Positions 37,339 to 48,554 of a DNA stretch of 64,000 bases are shown here, piece after piece. The first letter of the stretch is position 1, and each line of letters begins with the position of its first letter. The translations under genes were made by a program, and so were the position numbers. Source of the stretch: Sphingomonas morindae (GTDB lineage: Bacteria; Pseudomonadota; Alphaproteobacteria; Sphingomonadales; Sphingomonadaceae). The stretch is from the NCBI RefSeq assembly GCF_023822065.1, contig NZ_CP084930.1, forward strand, positions 2,186,001 through 2,250,000, read 5' to 3'. The notes under the pieces are model-generated. The model saw only the letters and a program-made list of their open reading frames with translations, made no database searches and was not told where the DNA came from.

Positions 37339-38733
37339 ATGGCGGATACCTACGATCTCATCGTGCTCGGCTCGGGGCCGGGCGGCTATGTCGCGGCGAT
37401 CCGCGCGGCGCAGCTCGGGCTGAAGGTGGCCATTGTCGAGCGCGAGAGCCTGGGCGGCATCTGCCTCAATTGGGGCTGCATTCCGACCAAGGCGCTGCTG
37501 CGGACGTCCGAGATCTACCATTATATGACCCACGCCTCGGCCTATGGGCTGACGGTGGAGAAGCCGGGCTTTGATCTGCCGGCCGTGGTGAAGCGCTCGC
37601 GCGGCGTTGCCGGCCAGCTCAACGCCGGCGTCAAGGGCTTGATGAAGAAGAACAAGATCACGGTGGTCGAAGGCTTCGGCACGCTCACCGGCAAGGGCGG
37701 CCTGCGCGTCGAGAAGGACGGCAAGACCACCGATCTTTCCGCCAAGAACATCATCGTCGCCACCGGCGCGCGGGCGCGCGAGCTGCCCTTCGCCAAGGCC
37801 GATGGCGAGCGGATCTGGACCTATCGCCACGCCATGACGCCCAAGACGATGCCGACCAAGCTGCTGGTGATCGGTTCGGGCGCGATCGGAGTCGAATTCG
37901 CCAGCTTCTATTCGGATCTCGGCGCCGAGGTGACGATCGTCGAGATGCTCGACCGGATCCTGCCGGTGGAGGATCATGAAGTCTCCGAATTCATGGCCAA
38001 GGCGCTCACCAAGCAGGGCATGCGCATCCTCTCCAAGGCCGGCGTGGAAAGCCTCGCGGCGACCGGATCGGGCGTGACCGCGAAGATCAAGCTGGCCGAC
38101 GGCACGATCGAGGAAGGCAGTTACAGCCACGCCATCGTCGCGGTCGGGATCGTGCCCAACACCGAGGCGATCGGGCTGGAGGCGCTCGGCGTGAAGACGA
38201 CGCGCGGCCATATCGACACCGACGCGATGGGCCGCACCAATGTGCCGGGGCTCTGGGCGATCGGCGATGTCACCGCGCCGCCGTGGCTGGCGCACAAGGC
38301 GAGCCATGAGGGCGTGATCGCGGCCGAGGCGATCGCCGGCAAGCATCCGCATGCCATGGACAAGCGCAACATCCCCGGCTGCACCTATTCGCGTCCGCAG
38401 GTCGCCTCGGTCGGGCTCACCGAAGCCCGCGCCAAGGAGGAGGGCTATAGCGTGAAGGTGGGCAAATTCCCCTTCATCGGCAACGGCAAGGCCATTGCGC
38501 TGGGCGAGGCGGAAGGCTTCATCAAGACGGTGTTCGACGCCAAGACCGGCGAGCTGCTCGGCGCGCACATGGTGGGCGCCGAAGTGACCGAGCTGATCGA
38601 GGGCTATACCGTGGCCAAGCAGCTGGAGACGACCGAGGCCGAGCTGATGGAGACGGTCTTCCCCCATCCGACGCTGAGCGAGATGATGCACGAGAGCGTG
38701 CTCAGCGCCTATGGCCGGGCGCTGCATTTCTAG
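37339..38733 (+). CDS. lpdA: Dihydrolipoyl dehydrogenase (E3)
   Basis: 464 residues from ATG 37339. FAD-binding LIVLGSGPGGYVAAIRAAQ, redox disulfide C42/C47 in GGICLNWGCIPTKALL, the NAD-binding IGSGAIGVEFASFYSDLG and the C-terminal His-Glu pair in VFPHPTLSEMM. It reoxidises the lipoyl arms of pyruvate and related dehydrogenases. Forms a unit with pdhC and the thioesterase. Confidence 0.96.
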   Translation: MADTYDLIVLGSGPGGYVAAIRAAQLGLKVAIVERESLGGICLNWGCIPTKALLRTSEIYHYMTHASAYGLTVEKPGFDLPAVVKRSRGVAGQLNAGVKGLMKKNKITVVEGFGTLTGKGGLRVEKDGKTTDLSAKNIIVATGARARELPFAKADGERIWTYRHAMTPKTMPTKLLVIGSGAIGVEFASFYSDLGAEVTIVEMLDRILPVEDHEVSEFMAKALTKQGMRILSKAGVESLAATGSGVTAKIKLADGTIEEGSYSHAIVAVGIVPNTEAIGLEALGVKTTRGHIDTDAMGRTNVPGLWAIGDVTAPPWLAHKASHEGVIAAEAIAGKHPHAMDKRNIPGCTYSRPQVASVGLTEARAKEEGYSVKVGKFPFIGNGKAIALGEAEGFIKTVFDAKTGELLGAHMVGAEVTELIEGYTVAKQLETTEAELMETVFPHPTLSEMMHESVLSAYGRALHF

Positions 38734-38858
38734 CGCCGGCTTTCCCCCATCCGCACCAACGAAGGTGAATGCGCGGCGGGAATCGGTCCCCCATCCGGAA
38801 CGGGTCCGGTCCTTCCGCGTTGCACCATGCCTGCGGACCTACGACACAGGAGACTAGA

Positions 38859-39104
38859 ATGCGTAAGACCTTTACGATCCTTGCCGCGTCCGCGCTGGTG
38901 CTCGGCGCCGCCGCGTGCAGCAAGAGCGAGAACAGCGCCAACACCTCGGCCGGCGACAATATGCTCGTCCCGGCCGACGACAATGCGATGTCGGGCGACA
39001 TGAACGCCACCGCCGACTCGAACATGGCCGGCGACAACAGCATGGCGATGGACAACGCCGCCGGTGGCGACAACATGATGAGCAACAGCTCGAACGCGCA
39101 GTGA
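38859..39104 (+). CDS. Small Met/Asp/Asn-rich lipoprotein with hexapeptide repeats
   Basis: 81 residues with SD AGGAGA. A lipoprotein signal MRKTFTILAASALVLGAAAC puts lipidated C20 at the mature start. From D41 to N76 the chain is six head-to-tail hexapeptides each opening with Asp (D41, 47, 53, 59, 65, 71), for example DNAMSG, DSNMAG, DNSMAM, DNMMSN. The mature part has 8 Met, 11 Asn, 8 Asp and no aromatic residue after the lipobox. It looks intrinsically disordered and could bind metal or serve as a surface or periplasmic spacer. A cation diffusion facilitator gene follows 73 bases later. Function unknown. Confidence 0.75.
   Translation: MRKTFTILAASALVLGAAACSKSENSANTSAGDNMLVPADDNAMSGDMNATADSNMAGDNSMAMDNAAGGDNMMSNSSNAQ
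38979..39086 (+). repeat. Six tandem degenerate 18-bp units inside the lipoprotein gene
   Basis: Each 18-base unit begins GACA or GACT and most carry an ATG codon at positions 10-12. The phase is exact over 108 bases, encoding the Asp-x-x-Met-x-x hexapeptide series. Confidence 0.8.
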
Positions 39105-39111
39105 GCCCCGT

Positions 39112-39149
39112 GCGCCGGCCGATCGCTCCGCAAGGACGCCGGCCGGCGC
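39112..39149 (+). terminator. Hairpin after the lipoprotein gene
   Basis: GCGCCGGCC (39112-39120) and GGCCGGCGC (39141-39149) are perfect 9-bp inverted repeats with a 20-base loop, 8 bases after the stop. There is no T-run, so termination is only a possibility. Confidence 0.35.
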
Positions 39150-39177
39150 GCGGCGCCGCCGCCTGGCCCGCCACGCG

Positions 39178-40125
39178 ATGAGCGGCGCCGAGCGGGCGGC
39201 GCCCCCGGCCGAAGGCGAGAGCCGCCTCGTCCTCTTCGCGGCGTTGGCCGCCAATCTCGGCATCGCCGTCGCCAAATTCGTCGCCGCTGCGCTGACCGGC
39301 TCCTCGGCGATGCTGACCGAGGGATTCCACTCGGTCGTCGACAGCCTCAATCAGATGCTGCTGCTCTGGGGACAGCGCCAGTCCGCGCGCCCGGCCGACG
39401 AGCAGCATCCCGCCGGCTATGGCCGCGAGCTCTATTTCTGGAGCTTCGTCGTCGCCATCCTGATCTTCGCGACCGGTGCCGGCCTCTCCGTCTATGAAGG
39501 CGTGGCGCATCTGCGCGCCCCCGAGCCGCCGCAGGACGCGACCGTCGCCTATATCGTGCTCGCCATTTCCGCCGCGCTGGAAGGCGCCAGCTGGTTCACC
39601 GCCGTGCGCGCCTTTGGCCGCGCAAAGGGCGGGCAGGGCTGGTGGCAGGCCATCCGACGCTCCAAGGATCCGCCCAATTTCATCGTGCTGTTCGAGGATA
39701 GCGCGGCCTTGCTGGGGCTGCTCATCGCCGGCGCCGGCATCTTTCTCAGCCACGCGCTCAACGATGCGCGCTGGGATGGCATCGCCTCGATCGCGATCGG
39801 CGTGGTGCTGGGGCTGGTCGCCATCGTGCTCGCCCGCGAATCCAAGGGGCTGCTGATCGGCGAGCGCGCCTCCCCCCAACTGATCGCGGCGATTCGCGCG
39901 GACATAGCGCGGCGTGCCGGCGTCACCTCGGTGGGCGATGTGCTGACGGTGCATATCGGCCCGCGATCGGTGTTCGTCGCGGCCAATGTCGATTTCGACG
40001 ATGCGGTGCCGGTCGGCCGGATCGAGGCGCTGATCGCGGAGGTGGAGGCGGACCTGCGCCGCGACTGGCCGCAGATCGGCTCGCTCTACATCAAGCCGGT
40101 GGCGGCGGGCGGCCGCGCCGGCTGA
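39178..40125 (+). CDS. Cation diffusion facilitator family transporter
   Basis: 315 residues. Metal-site residues of the CDF fold are visible: LTEGFHSVVDSLNQ in TM2 (HxxxD) with the following YGRELYFWSFVVAIL, and an IVLFEDSAALLGLLIAGAG helix (ExxxA variant of the second site). A cytoplasmic C-terminal domain follows the sixth helix. CDF proteins export Zn2+, Fe2+, Mn2+ or Co2+ against protons. The second site with D rather than HxxxD suggests a subfamily other than classic zinc exporters. Confidence 0.9.
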   Translation: MSGAERAAPPAEGESRLVLFAALAANLGIAVAKFVAAALTGSSAMLTEGFHSVVDSLNQMLLLWGQRQSARPADEQHPAGYGRELYFWSFVVAILIFATGAGLSVYEGVAHLRAPEPPQDATVAYIVLAISAALEGASWFTAVRAFGRAKGGQGWWQAIRRSKDPPNFIVLFEDSAALLGLLIAGAGIFLSHALNDARWDGIASIAIGVVLGLVAIVLARESKGLLIGERASPQLIAAIRADIARRAGVTSVGDVLTVHIGPRSVFVAANVDFDDAVPVGRIEALIAEVEADLRRDWPQIGSLYIKPVAAGGRAG

Positions 40126-40152
40126 GCCGCGCCGGCGACGACGCCGGGCTTG

Positions 40153-40181
40153 TTGACCGCGCGCCCCGGCCTCGGTATAGG
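40153..40181 (+). promoter_or_regulatory. Promoter of the str operon
   Basis: TTGACC (40153-40158) and TATAGG (40176-40181) lie exactly 17 bases apart in the 223-base gap before rpsL, leaving an untranslated leader of about 160 bases. It matches the strong sigma-70 promoter style expected before ribosomal operons. Confidence 0.65.
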
Positions 40182-40348
40182 GCCGCTCGCCTGCGGGACA
40201 TGGACCGCCGGCGCGCTTGAACATTGCCGACGCTTGGGAAGGCTCGGGCGGGTCTGTAGCGACCGCCGAGCCTTGTTGCATTTTCGCGACCCCGCTCAGG
40301 GAATGGTCCGGGCTTGGCAAAGTAACCACTTGAAAGGTGAAGGCTTCA

Positions 40349-40720
40349 ATGCCGACGATCAACCAGTTGGTCCGCAAGGGCCGCGAACCGCAGAAGGCCA
40401 AGAGCAAGGTCCCTGCGATGGAGCAGAACCCGCAGAAGCGCGGCGTCTGCACCCGCGTCTACACCACGACTCCGAAGAAGCCGAACTCGGCGCTTCGCAA
40501 GGTGGCCAAGGTGCGTCTCACCAACGCCCGCGAGGTCATCAGCTACATCCCCGGCGAGGGGCACAATCTCCAGGAGCACTCGGTGGTGCTGATCCGCGGC
40601 GGCCGCGTGCGCGATCTGCCCGGCGTGCGCTACCATGTGCTGCGCGGCGTGCTCGACACGCAGGGCGTCAAGGATCGCCGCCAGTCGCGGTCCAAGTACG
40701 GCGCCAAGCGGCCCAAGTAA
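40349..40720 (+). CDS. rpsL: 30S ribosomal protein S12
   Basis: 123 residues from ATG 40349 ([13 protein letters not shown]). The decoding-site loop [18 protein letters not shown] with the streptomycin-site lysine, and [18 protein letters not shown] with its conserved Asp, are wild-type-like. First gene of the str operon. Confidence 0.99.
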   Translation: MPTINQLVRKGREPQKAKSKVPAMEQNPQKRGVCTRVYTTTPKKPNSALRKVAKVRLTNAREVISYIPGEGHNLQEHSVVLIRGGRVRDLPGVRYHVLRGVLDTQGVKDRRQSRSKYGAKRPK

Positions 40721-40744
40721 GCTCCTGATCGGAAGGTAGACCCA

Positions 40745-41215
40745 ATGTCCCGTCGTCGTCGCCCCGAGAAGCGCGAAATCCTGCCGGACCCGAAGTTCGG
40801 TGATGTCGTGCTCTCCAAGTTCATGAACTCGGTCATGCTGGACGGTAAGAAGTCCGTGGCCGAGAACATCATCTATTCCGCGCTGGACACGATCGAGGCG
40901 CGCGCCAAGCGCGACCCGCTCCAGGTGTTCCACGATGCGCTCAACAATGTCCGTCCGGGCATCGAGGTCCGGTCGCGCCGCGTCGGCGGCGCCACCTATC
41001 AGGTGCCGGTCGAGGTGCGCCCCGAGCGCGCCCAGGCGCTGGCGATCCGCTGGGTGATCTCGGCCGCGCGCGGCCGTTCCGAGCACACCATGGACGCGCG
41101 CCTTTCGGCCGAGCTGATGGACGCCGCCAACAATCGCGGCAACGCCGTGAAGAAGCGCGAGGACACGCACCGCATGGCGGAGGCGAACCGCGCCTTCTCG
41201 CATTACCGCTGGTAA
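40745..41215 (+). CDS. rpsG: 30S ribosomal protein S7
   Basis: 156 residues: [20 protein letters not shown], then the helical rRNA-binding core and a C-terminal [15 protein letters not shown]7 nucleates assembly of the 30S head and regulates the str operon in Escherichia coli. A strong UUCG-capped hairpin separates it from fusA. Confidence 0.99.
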   Translation: MSRRRRPEKREILPDPKFGDVVLSKFMNSVMLDGKKSVAENIIYSALDTIEARAKRDPLQVFHDALNNVRPGIEVRSRRVGGATYQVPVEVRPERAQALAIRWVISAARGRSEHTMDARLSAELMDAANNRGNAVKKREDTHRMAEANRAFSHYRW

Positions 41216-41222
41216 TGCCTAT

Positions 41223-41263
41223 ATGGGGTTGAACGCCTTCGGGCGCTCAACCCCATTCTCTTT
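41223..41263 (+). terminator. Strong hairpin with UUCG tetraloop between rpsG and fusA
   Basis: ATGGGGTTGA (41223-41232) pairs perfectly with TCAACCCCAT (41247-41256); after one mismatch CGCC pairs with GGCG around a TTCG loop (41238-41241). TCTCTTT follows. It is an intrinsic terminator or attenuator inside the str operon. Confidence 0.75.
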
Positions 41264-41306
41264 GGTACAAAGCCCGCCGCGCCGCGCGGCATCGGAGTGA
41301 ACGATC

Positions 41307-43379
<2,073 letters not shown>

Positions 43380-43456
43380 GGTCAAAACATTGGGTATGGG
43401 GCACGCCGCCTTTGGCGGCCGAGTCCCGCCGACGGATTGAGAGAAGGTAGGGAATA

Positions 43457-44647
43457 ATGGCCAAAGCGAAGTTCGAGCGGAACAAGCCGCACTGCAACAT
43501 CGGCACCATCGGTCACGTCGATCACGGCAAGACGTCGCTCACCGCGGCGATCACCAAGGTTCTGGCCGAGACCGGCGGCGCGACGTTCGTGGACTACGCC
43601 AATATCGACAAGGCGCCCGAGGAGCGTGAGCGCGGCATCACCATCTCGACCGCGCACGTCGAGTATGAGACCGCCGAGCGTCACTATGCGCACGTCGATT
43701 GCCCCGGCCACGCCGACTATGTGAAGAACATGATCACCGGCGCGGCGCAGATGGACGGCGCGATCCTCGTCGTGTCCGCCACCGACGGCCCGATGCCGCA
43801 GACCAAGGAGCACATCCTGCTCGCCAAGCAGGTCGGCGTGCCCACCATGGTCGTGTTCATGAACAAGGTCGACCAGGTCGACGACGAAGAGATCCTGGAG
43901 CTCGTCGAGCTGGAGATCCGCGAGGAGCTGTCCAAGCGCGATTTCGACGGTGACAATATCCCGATCATCAAGGGTTCGGCGCTGGCCGCGCTCGAGGGCA
44001 CCAACGACAAGATCGGCAAGGAAGCCATCCTGCAGCTGATGCGCGCCGTCGACGAGTTCATCCCGCAGCCGGAGCGTCCGCTCGACAAGCCGTTCCTGAT
44101 GCCGATCGAGGACGTGTTCTCGATCTCGGGTCGCGGCACCGTCGTCACCGGCCGTGTCGAGACCGGCACCGTGAAGGTGGGCGAGGAAGTCGAGATCGTC
44201 GGCATCTCCGACACCCGCAAGACCACGGTCACCGGCGTCGAGATGTTCCGCAAGCTGCTCGACTCGGGCCAGGCGGGCGACAATATCGGCGCGCTGCTGC
44301 GCGGCGTCGGCCGTGAAGAGGTGGAGCGTGGCCAGGTGCTCGCGAAGCCGGGTTCGATCACCCCGCACACCGAGTTCACCTCGGAAGTGTACGTCCTGTC
44401 GAAGGACGAGGGTGGCCGTCACACGCCGTTCTTCGCCAACTACCGTCCGCAGTTCTACTTCCGCACGACCGACGTGACGGGCGAAGTGACGCTGCCGGAA
44501 GGCACCGAGATGGTCATGCCGGGCGACAACGTCACCCTCGGCGTGAAGCTGATCGCGCCGATCGCCATGGATCCGGGCCTGCGCTTCGCCATTCGCGAAG
44601 GCGGCCGTACCGTGGGCGCCGGCATCGTCGGCACCATCACCAAGTAA
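43457..44647 (+). CDS. tuf: Translation elongation factor Tu
   Basis: 396 residues. GTP-binding [15 protein letters not shown] (K25), DCPGHADY and NKVD motifs plus domains II and III ending [10 protein letters not shown]. Delivers aminoacyl-tRNA to the ribosome. The leader (43380-43456) holds a GCCGCC/GGCGGC hairpin at 43405-43419. A second tuf copy cannot be excluded elsewhere in the genome. Confidence 0.99.
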   Translation: MAKAKFERNKPHCNIGTIGHVDHGKTSLTAAITKVLAETGGATFVDYANIDKAPEERERGITISTAHVEYETAERHYAHVDCPGHADYVKNMITGAAQMDGAILVVSATDGPMPQTKEHILLAKQVGVPTMVVFMNKVDQVDDEEILELVELEIREELSKRDFDGDNIPIIKGSALAALEGTNDKIGKEAILQLMRAVDEFIPQPERPLDKPFLMPIEDVFSISGRGTVVTGRVETGTVKVGEEVEIVGISDTRKTTVTGVEMFRKLLDSGQAGDNIGALLRGVGREEVERGQVLAKPGSITPHTEFTSEVYVLSKDEGGRHTPFFANYRPQFYFRTTDVTGEVTLPEGTEMVMPGDNVTLGVKLIAPIAMDPGLRFAIREGGRTVGAGIVGTITK

Positions 44648-44655
44648 TCTGCTCA

Positions 44656-44699
44656 AGGGCCGCCCGGCTTCCTCCTGGAGGCCGGGCGGCCTTCTCTTT
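44656..44699 (+). terminator. Intrinsic terminator at the end of the str operon
   Basis: A 12 to 13-pair stem (AGGGCCGCCCGGC with GCCGGGCGGCCTT), a CTCCTGGAG-type capped top, then TCTCTTT. It lies 9 bases after the tuf stop and only 56 bases before the rpsJ start. Confidence 0.85.
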
Positions 44700-44755
44700 G
44701 CCCCGTGTACGCCCGGAAACGGGCAGGGGTTGGCTCTTTCGCATCGGTGGGAATC

Positions 44756-45067
44756 ATGGACACGCAGAATATTCGTATTCGTCTCAAGGGCTTCGATCAT
44801 CGGGTCCTCGACCAGGCGACCGGCGAGATCGCCGACACCGCCCGCCGCACCGGCGCGCTCATCCGTGGTCCGATTCCGCTGCCGACGCACATCGACAAGT
44901 TCACGGTCAACCGTGGCCCGCACATCGACAAGAAGTCGCGCGAGCAGTTCGAGGTGCGCACCTACAAGCGCCTCCTGGATATCGTGCAGCCCACCCCGCA
45001 GACGGTCGACGCGCTGATGAAGCTCGATCTCGCGGCGGGTGTTGCGGTCGAGATCAAACTGGCCTAA
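44756..45067 (+). CDS. rpsJ: 30S ribosomal protein S10
   Basis: 103 residues from ATG 44756 ([18 protein letters not shown]). Its loop [18 protein letters not shown] and the C-terminal VEIKL are typical. Binds 16S rRNA in the head and, with NusB, takes part in antitermination. First gene of the S10 cluster; the gap to the next gene is unusually long. Confidence 0.99.
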   Translation: MDTQNIRIRLKGFDHRVLDQATGEIADTARRTGALIRGPIPLPTHIDKFTVNRGPHIDKKSREQFEVRTYKRLLDIVQPTPQTVDALMKLDLAAGVAVEIKLA

Positions 45068-45365
45068 AGGGCCTGCACCGCGCGGGACGACTCGTCTCGC
45101 GCGTATTCGTTTCCCGCCGCGGCGATTCGTCGCCGCCCGGTCGAGACGGAGAAAGCTAGGGATACCGAACGGCGTATCTCCCCGGTTCTGCCGGGCATGC
45201 CGTTGTCCTGGTCCCCGCCTTTCGGCACCGGCGCCTGGCGCTTATGGCCGAGAACCGAGCCCGGGGCGGGGGCATGGCGGAATTGGGCTGGAGGTCTGCG
45301 GCGACGCAGGCCTTTTTCGTTGGCACGCTCCCCGGATCGGGGAGCCTCTGTGTGAGGAGTGGATC
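45068..45365 (+). other. 298-base gap in the S10 cluster with a leader hairpin before rplC
   Basis: No coding sequence of convincing quality is seen. It contains a perfect 8-bp hairpin GCTCCCCG/CGGGGAGC (45327-45345, GAT loop) just before the SD GAGGAG (45354-45359) of rplC. A T-run CCTTTTTCG lies at 45311-45319. No convincing -35/-10 pair was recognised. It probably forms a regulatory leader. Confidence 0.45.
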
Positions 45366-46115
45366 ATGCGCACCGGCGTGATCGCGAAGAAGATGGGGAT
45401 GACCCGGCTGTTCCAGGAGGATGGGCGCCACGTGCCCGTCACCGTGCTGCAGCTCGAGGGGCTTCAGGTTATCTCCCGCCGCGAGGCGGACCGTGACGGC
45501 TATACCGCCGTCCAGCTTGGCGCGGGTACGGCCAAGGCGAAGAATCTGAGCAAGCCCGAGCGCGGCCATTTCGGCAAGGCCGAGGTGGAGCCCAAGGCGG
45601 TGGTCGCGGAGTTCCGCGTCTCCGAGGAGAATCTCCTCGATGTCGGCGCCGAGATCTCGGCCGATCACTATGTGCCGGGCCAGCTGGTCGACATCCAGGG
45701 CCGCACCCAAGGCAAGGGCTTTGCCGGCGCCATGAAGCGCTGGGGCTTCGGCGGTCTGCGCGCCACCCACGGCGTGTCCGTCAGCCACCGTTCGCATGGT
45801 TCGACCGGTAACCGTCAGGATCCGGGCCGCGTCTTCAAGAACAAGAAGATGGCCGGCCATATGGGCGACCGGAACCGGACCCAGCAGAATCTCGAGATCG
45901 TCCGCACCGACGCGGAGCGCGGCCTGCTGTTCGTGAAGGGCTCGGTGCCCGGCTCGAAGGGTGGCTGGCTGTTCGTGAAGGATGCGGTGAAGGTGAAGAT
46001 GCCCGAGGGCGTGCCCTTCCCGGCCGGTCTGCTCGATCGCAAGGCGGCCAATGCCGAGCAGCCGGCGGCCGTCGAGGCGCCTGCTGCCGACACCACGCCG
46101 GGCCAGGAGGGCTGA
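45366..46115 (+). CDS. rplC: 50S ribosomal protein L3
   Basis: 249 residues from ATG 45366 ([16 protein letters not shown]). The central extension [20 protein letters not shown] that reaches the peptidyltransferase centre is intact. A C-terminal Ala/Glu-rich tail of about 25 residues ([19 protein letters not shown]) extends beyond the usual end. Confidence 0.98.
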   Translation: MRTGVIAKKMGMTRLFQEDGRHVPVTVLQLEGLQVISRREADRDGYTAVQLGAGTAKAKNLSKPERGHFGKAEVEPKAVVAEFRVSEENLLDVGAEISADHYVPGQLVDIQGRTQGKGFAGAMKRWGFGGLRATHGVSVSHRSHGSTGNRQDPGRVFKNKKMAGHMGDRNRTQQNLEIVRTDAERGLLFVKGSVPGSKGGWLFVKDAVKVKMPEGVPFPAGLLDRKAANAEQPAAVEAPAADTTPGQEG

Positions 46116-46120
46116 GCGCC

Positions 46121-46747
46121 ATGAAGTTCGAAGTGAAAACGCTCGCCGCCGGCGCCGCCGGTGAGATCGAGCTCAACGATGCGGTGTTCGGCCTCGAGCC
46201 GCGTGCCGACATCCTCCACCGGGTGGTCACCTGGCAGCTCGAGAAGCGCCGCGGCACCGCGCGCGGCACCCGCGAGCGCGCCGATGTCGCGCGGTCGGGC
46301 AAGAAGCTGGGTCGTCAGAAGGGCGGCGGCACCGCCCGTCACGGCGATCGCCGCGCCCCCGTGTTCATCGGCGGCGGCAAGGCGCACGGCGCCCGCGTTC
46401 GCGACTTCAACCCGTCGCTGAACAAGAAGGTGCGCGCGCTCGGCCTCAAGATGGCGCTGAGCGCCAAGGCGAAGGACGGCGGCCTCATCATCATCGACAC
46501 GCTCGATGTCGATGGCGGCAAGACCAAGGCGCTGGCGAACCAGTTCGCCGCGCTCGGCATCGCCTCCAAGGCGCTGGTGATCGATGGCGAGGCGCTGAAC
46601 CTGAGCTTCGCGCATGCCTCGTCGAACCTGAAGGGTGTCAACCTCCTGCCGGCGATCGGCGCGAATGTGTACGACATCCTGAACCATGACACGCTCGTGC
46701 TGACGCGCGCCGCTGTCGAGAAGCTGGAGGCGCGCTTCCATGGCTAA
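46121..46747 (+). CDS. rplD: 50S ribosomal protein L4
   Basis: 208 residues. The loop [20 protein letters not shown], which lines the exit tunnel, and the C-terminal [19 protein letters not shown] are present. Its last 8 bases overlap the rplW start (ATGGCTAA). In gamma-proteobacteria L4 autoregulates the S10 operon. Confidence 0.98.
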   Translation: MKFEVKTLAAGAAGEIELNDAVFGLEPRADILHRVVTWQLEKRRGTARGTRERADVARSGKKLGRQKGGGTARHGDRRAPVFIGGGKAHGARVRDFNPSLNKKVRALGLKMALSAKAKDGGLIIIDTLDVDGGKTKALANQFAALGIASKALVIDGEALNLSFAHASSNLKGVNLLPAIGANVYDILNHDTLVLTRAAVEKLEARFHG

Positions 46748-47057
46748 GAAGCAGGAGCAGGGCCCGATCGATCCGCGTCACTATGACGTGATCGTCGGCC
46801 CGCACATCACCGAGAAGGCGACGCTGGTCTCGGAGCATAACGCGGTCGTCTTCAAGGTGGCGAAGGACGCCACCAAGCCGGCGATCAAGGCGGCGGTGGA
46901 AGCGCTGTTCAACGTCCAGGTTCTGGGCGTGAACACGCTGACGCAGAAGGGCAAGACCAAGCGCTGGAAGGGCGCGCCCTATCGCCGCACGGACGTGAAG
47001 AAGGCGATTGTGACGCTGGCCCAGGGCCAGTCGATCGACGTCACGACGGGGATCTGA
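46740..47057 (+). CDS. rplW: 50S ribosomal protein L23
   Basis: 105 residues, with [19 protein letters not shown] and [19 protein letters not shown]. Forms the docking site for trigger factor and SRP at the tunnel exit. Overlaps rplD by 8 bases, a sign of translational coupling. Confidence 0.98.
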   Translation: MAKKQEQGPIDPRHYDVIVGPHITEKATLVSEHNAVVFKVAKDATKPAIKAAVEALFNVQVLGVNTLTQKGKTKRWKGAPYRRTDVKKAIVTLAQGQSIDVTTGI

Positions 47058-47061
47058 CGCC

Positions 47062-47898
47062 ATGGCGCTCAAGCATTATAATCCCACTTCGCCGGCGCGC
47101 CGCGGCCTGATCCTGGTCGACCGTTCCGCGCTGTGGAAGGGCAAGCCGGTCAAGTCGCTGGTCGAGGGCCTGCGCAAGTCGGGCGGCCGCAACAACCAGG
47201 GCCACGCCACCGCGCGCGGCATCGCGGGCGGCCACAAGCAGAAGTACCGCTATGTCGACTTCAAGCGTCGCAAGTGGGATCAGCCGGCCACGGTGGAGCG
47301 GATCGAATATGATCCCAATCGTTCGGCCTTCATCGCGCTGGTGAAGTATGAGGATGGCGAGCTCGCCTATATCCTCGCGCCGCAGCGCCTTGCCGCGGGC
47401 GACGTCGTCGTCTCGGGCAAGAAGACCGACGTGAAGCCGGGCAATGCGATGGAGATCGGCCAGGCGCCGGTCGGCACGATCGTCCACAATGTCGAGCTGA
47501 AGCCCGGCAAGGGTGGCCAGATCGCGCGCGCCGCCGGCACCTATGTGCAGGTGGTGGGCCGCGATCGCGGCATGGTGATCGTGCGCCTCAATTCGGGCGA
47601 GCAGCGCTTCGTGCGGGCCGATTGCATGGCGACCGTGGGCGCGGTGTCGAACCCCGACAACGCCAACACCAACCTCGCCAAGGCCGGCCGCAACCGCTGG
47701 CTGGGCTATCGTCCGCTCACCCGCGGCGTCGCCAAGAACCCCGTCGACCACCCGCATGGCGGTGGTGAGGGCCGGACCTCGGGCGGCCGTCATCCGGTCA
47801 CGCCGTGGGGCAAGCCGACCAAGGGTGCCAAGACCCGGCACAACAAGGCGACGGACAAGATGATCATCCGCAGCCGCCACGCGAAGAAGAAGAGGTAA
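47062..47898 (+). CDS. rplB: 50S ribosomal protein L2
   Basis: 278 residues. [20 protein letters not shown], and the invariant [20 protein letters not shown] near the C-terminus, needed for peptidyltransferase activity and subunit association. Confidence 0.99.
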   Translation: MALKHYNPTSPARRGLILVDRSALWKGKPVKSLVEGLRKSGGRNNQGHATARGIAGGHKQKYRYVDFKRRKWDQPATVERIEYDPNRSAFIALVKYEDGELAYILAPQRLAAGDVVVSGKKTDVKPGNAMEIGQAPVGTIVHNVELKPGKGGQIARAAGTYVQVVGRDRGMVIVRLNSGEQRFVRADCMATVGAVSNPDNANTNLAKAGRNRWLGYRPLTRGVAKNPVDHPHGGGEGRTSGGRHPVTPWGKPTKGAKTRHNKATDKMIIRSRHAKKKR

Positions 47899-47901
47899 GC
47901 G

Positions 47902-48177
47902 ATGGCTCGTTCCGTCTGGAAAGGTCCGTTCGTGGACCTCAGCCTGCTCCGCAAGGCGCAGACCGCGCAGGAGACTAGCGCGCGCGCGCCGATCAAGACC
48001 TGGTCGCGCCGCTCGACGATCCTGCCGGACTTCGTCGGCCTGACCTTCAACGTCTACAACGGCCGCAAGTTCGTGCCGGTGTCGGTGAATGAGGAAATGG
48101 TGGGCCACAAGCTGGGCGAGTTCGCGCCGACGCGCTACTTCCCCGGCCACGCCGCCGACAAGAAGGGCAAGCGCTGA
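47902..48177 (+). CDS. rpsS: 30S ribosomal protein S19
   Basis: 91 residues: [20 protein letters not shown], then [19 protein letters not shown] and ending HAADKKGKR. Shares a TGATG-type one-base overlap with rplV. Confidence 0.98.
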   Translation: MARSVWKGPFVDLSLLRKAQTAQETSARAPIKTWSRRSTILPDFVGLTFNVYNGRKFVPVSVNEEMVGHKLGEFAPTRYFPGHAADKKGKR

Positions 48178-48554
48178 TGTCCAAGCCCGCATCCCCCCGC
48201 AAGGTCGGTGACAAGGAGGCGCTCGCCGTCGCCACCGCCGTCCGTGGTTCGCCCTATAAGCTCAATCTTGTCGCGGGCCTGATCCGCAACAAGAAGGCCG
48301 GCGACGCGCTCAACATCCTCGCCTTCTCGAACAAGGCGATGGCGGTTGACGTGCGCAAGTGCCTGGCTTCCGCGATCGCCAACGCCGAGAACAACCATAA
48401 TCTCGACGTCGACGCGCTCGTGGTGAAGGAAGCTTCGGTCGGCAAGGGCCTTGTCATGAAGCGCTTCGCCACCCGCGCCCGCGGCCGCAGCGCCCGCATC
48501 ATCAAGCCGTTCTCGCGGCTGCGCATCGTCGTCCGCGAGCAGGAGGCCGAATAA
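48177..48554 (+). CDS. rplV: 50S ribosomal protein L22
   Basis: 125 residues; [20 protein letters not shown] and the tunnel hairpin [17 protein letters not shown] are diagnostic. Overlaps both neighbours by one base. Confidence 0.98.
   Translation: MSKPASPRKVGDKEALAVATAVRGSPYKLNLVAGLIRNKKAGDALNILAFSNKAMAVDVRKCLASAIANAENNHNLDVDALVVKEASVGKGLVMKRFATRARGRSARIIKPFSRLRIVVREQEAE

Noticed and set aside
38743-38797. Direct repeats TCCCCCATCCG at 38743 and 38787
   Set aside because: Only two 11-base copies in GC-rich intergenic DNA before the lipoprotein; too little to call a regulatory or mobile feature.
43382-44923. 513-residue frame antisense to tuf
   Set aside because: Shadow of EF-Tu with no motif or ribosome-binding site.
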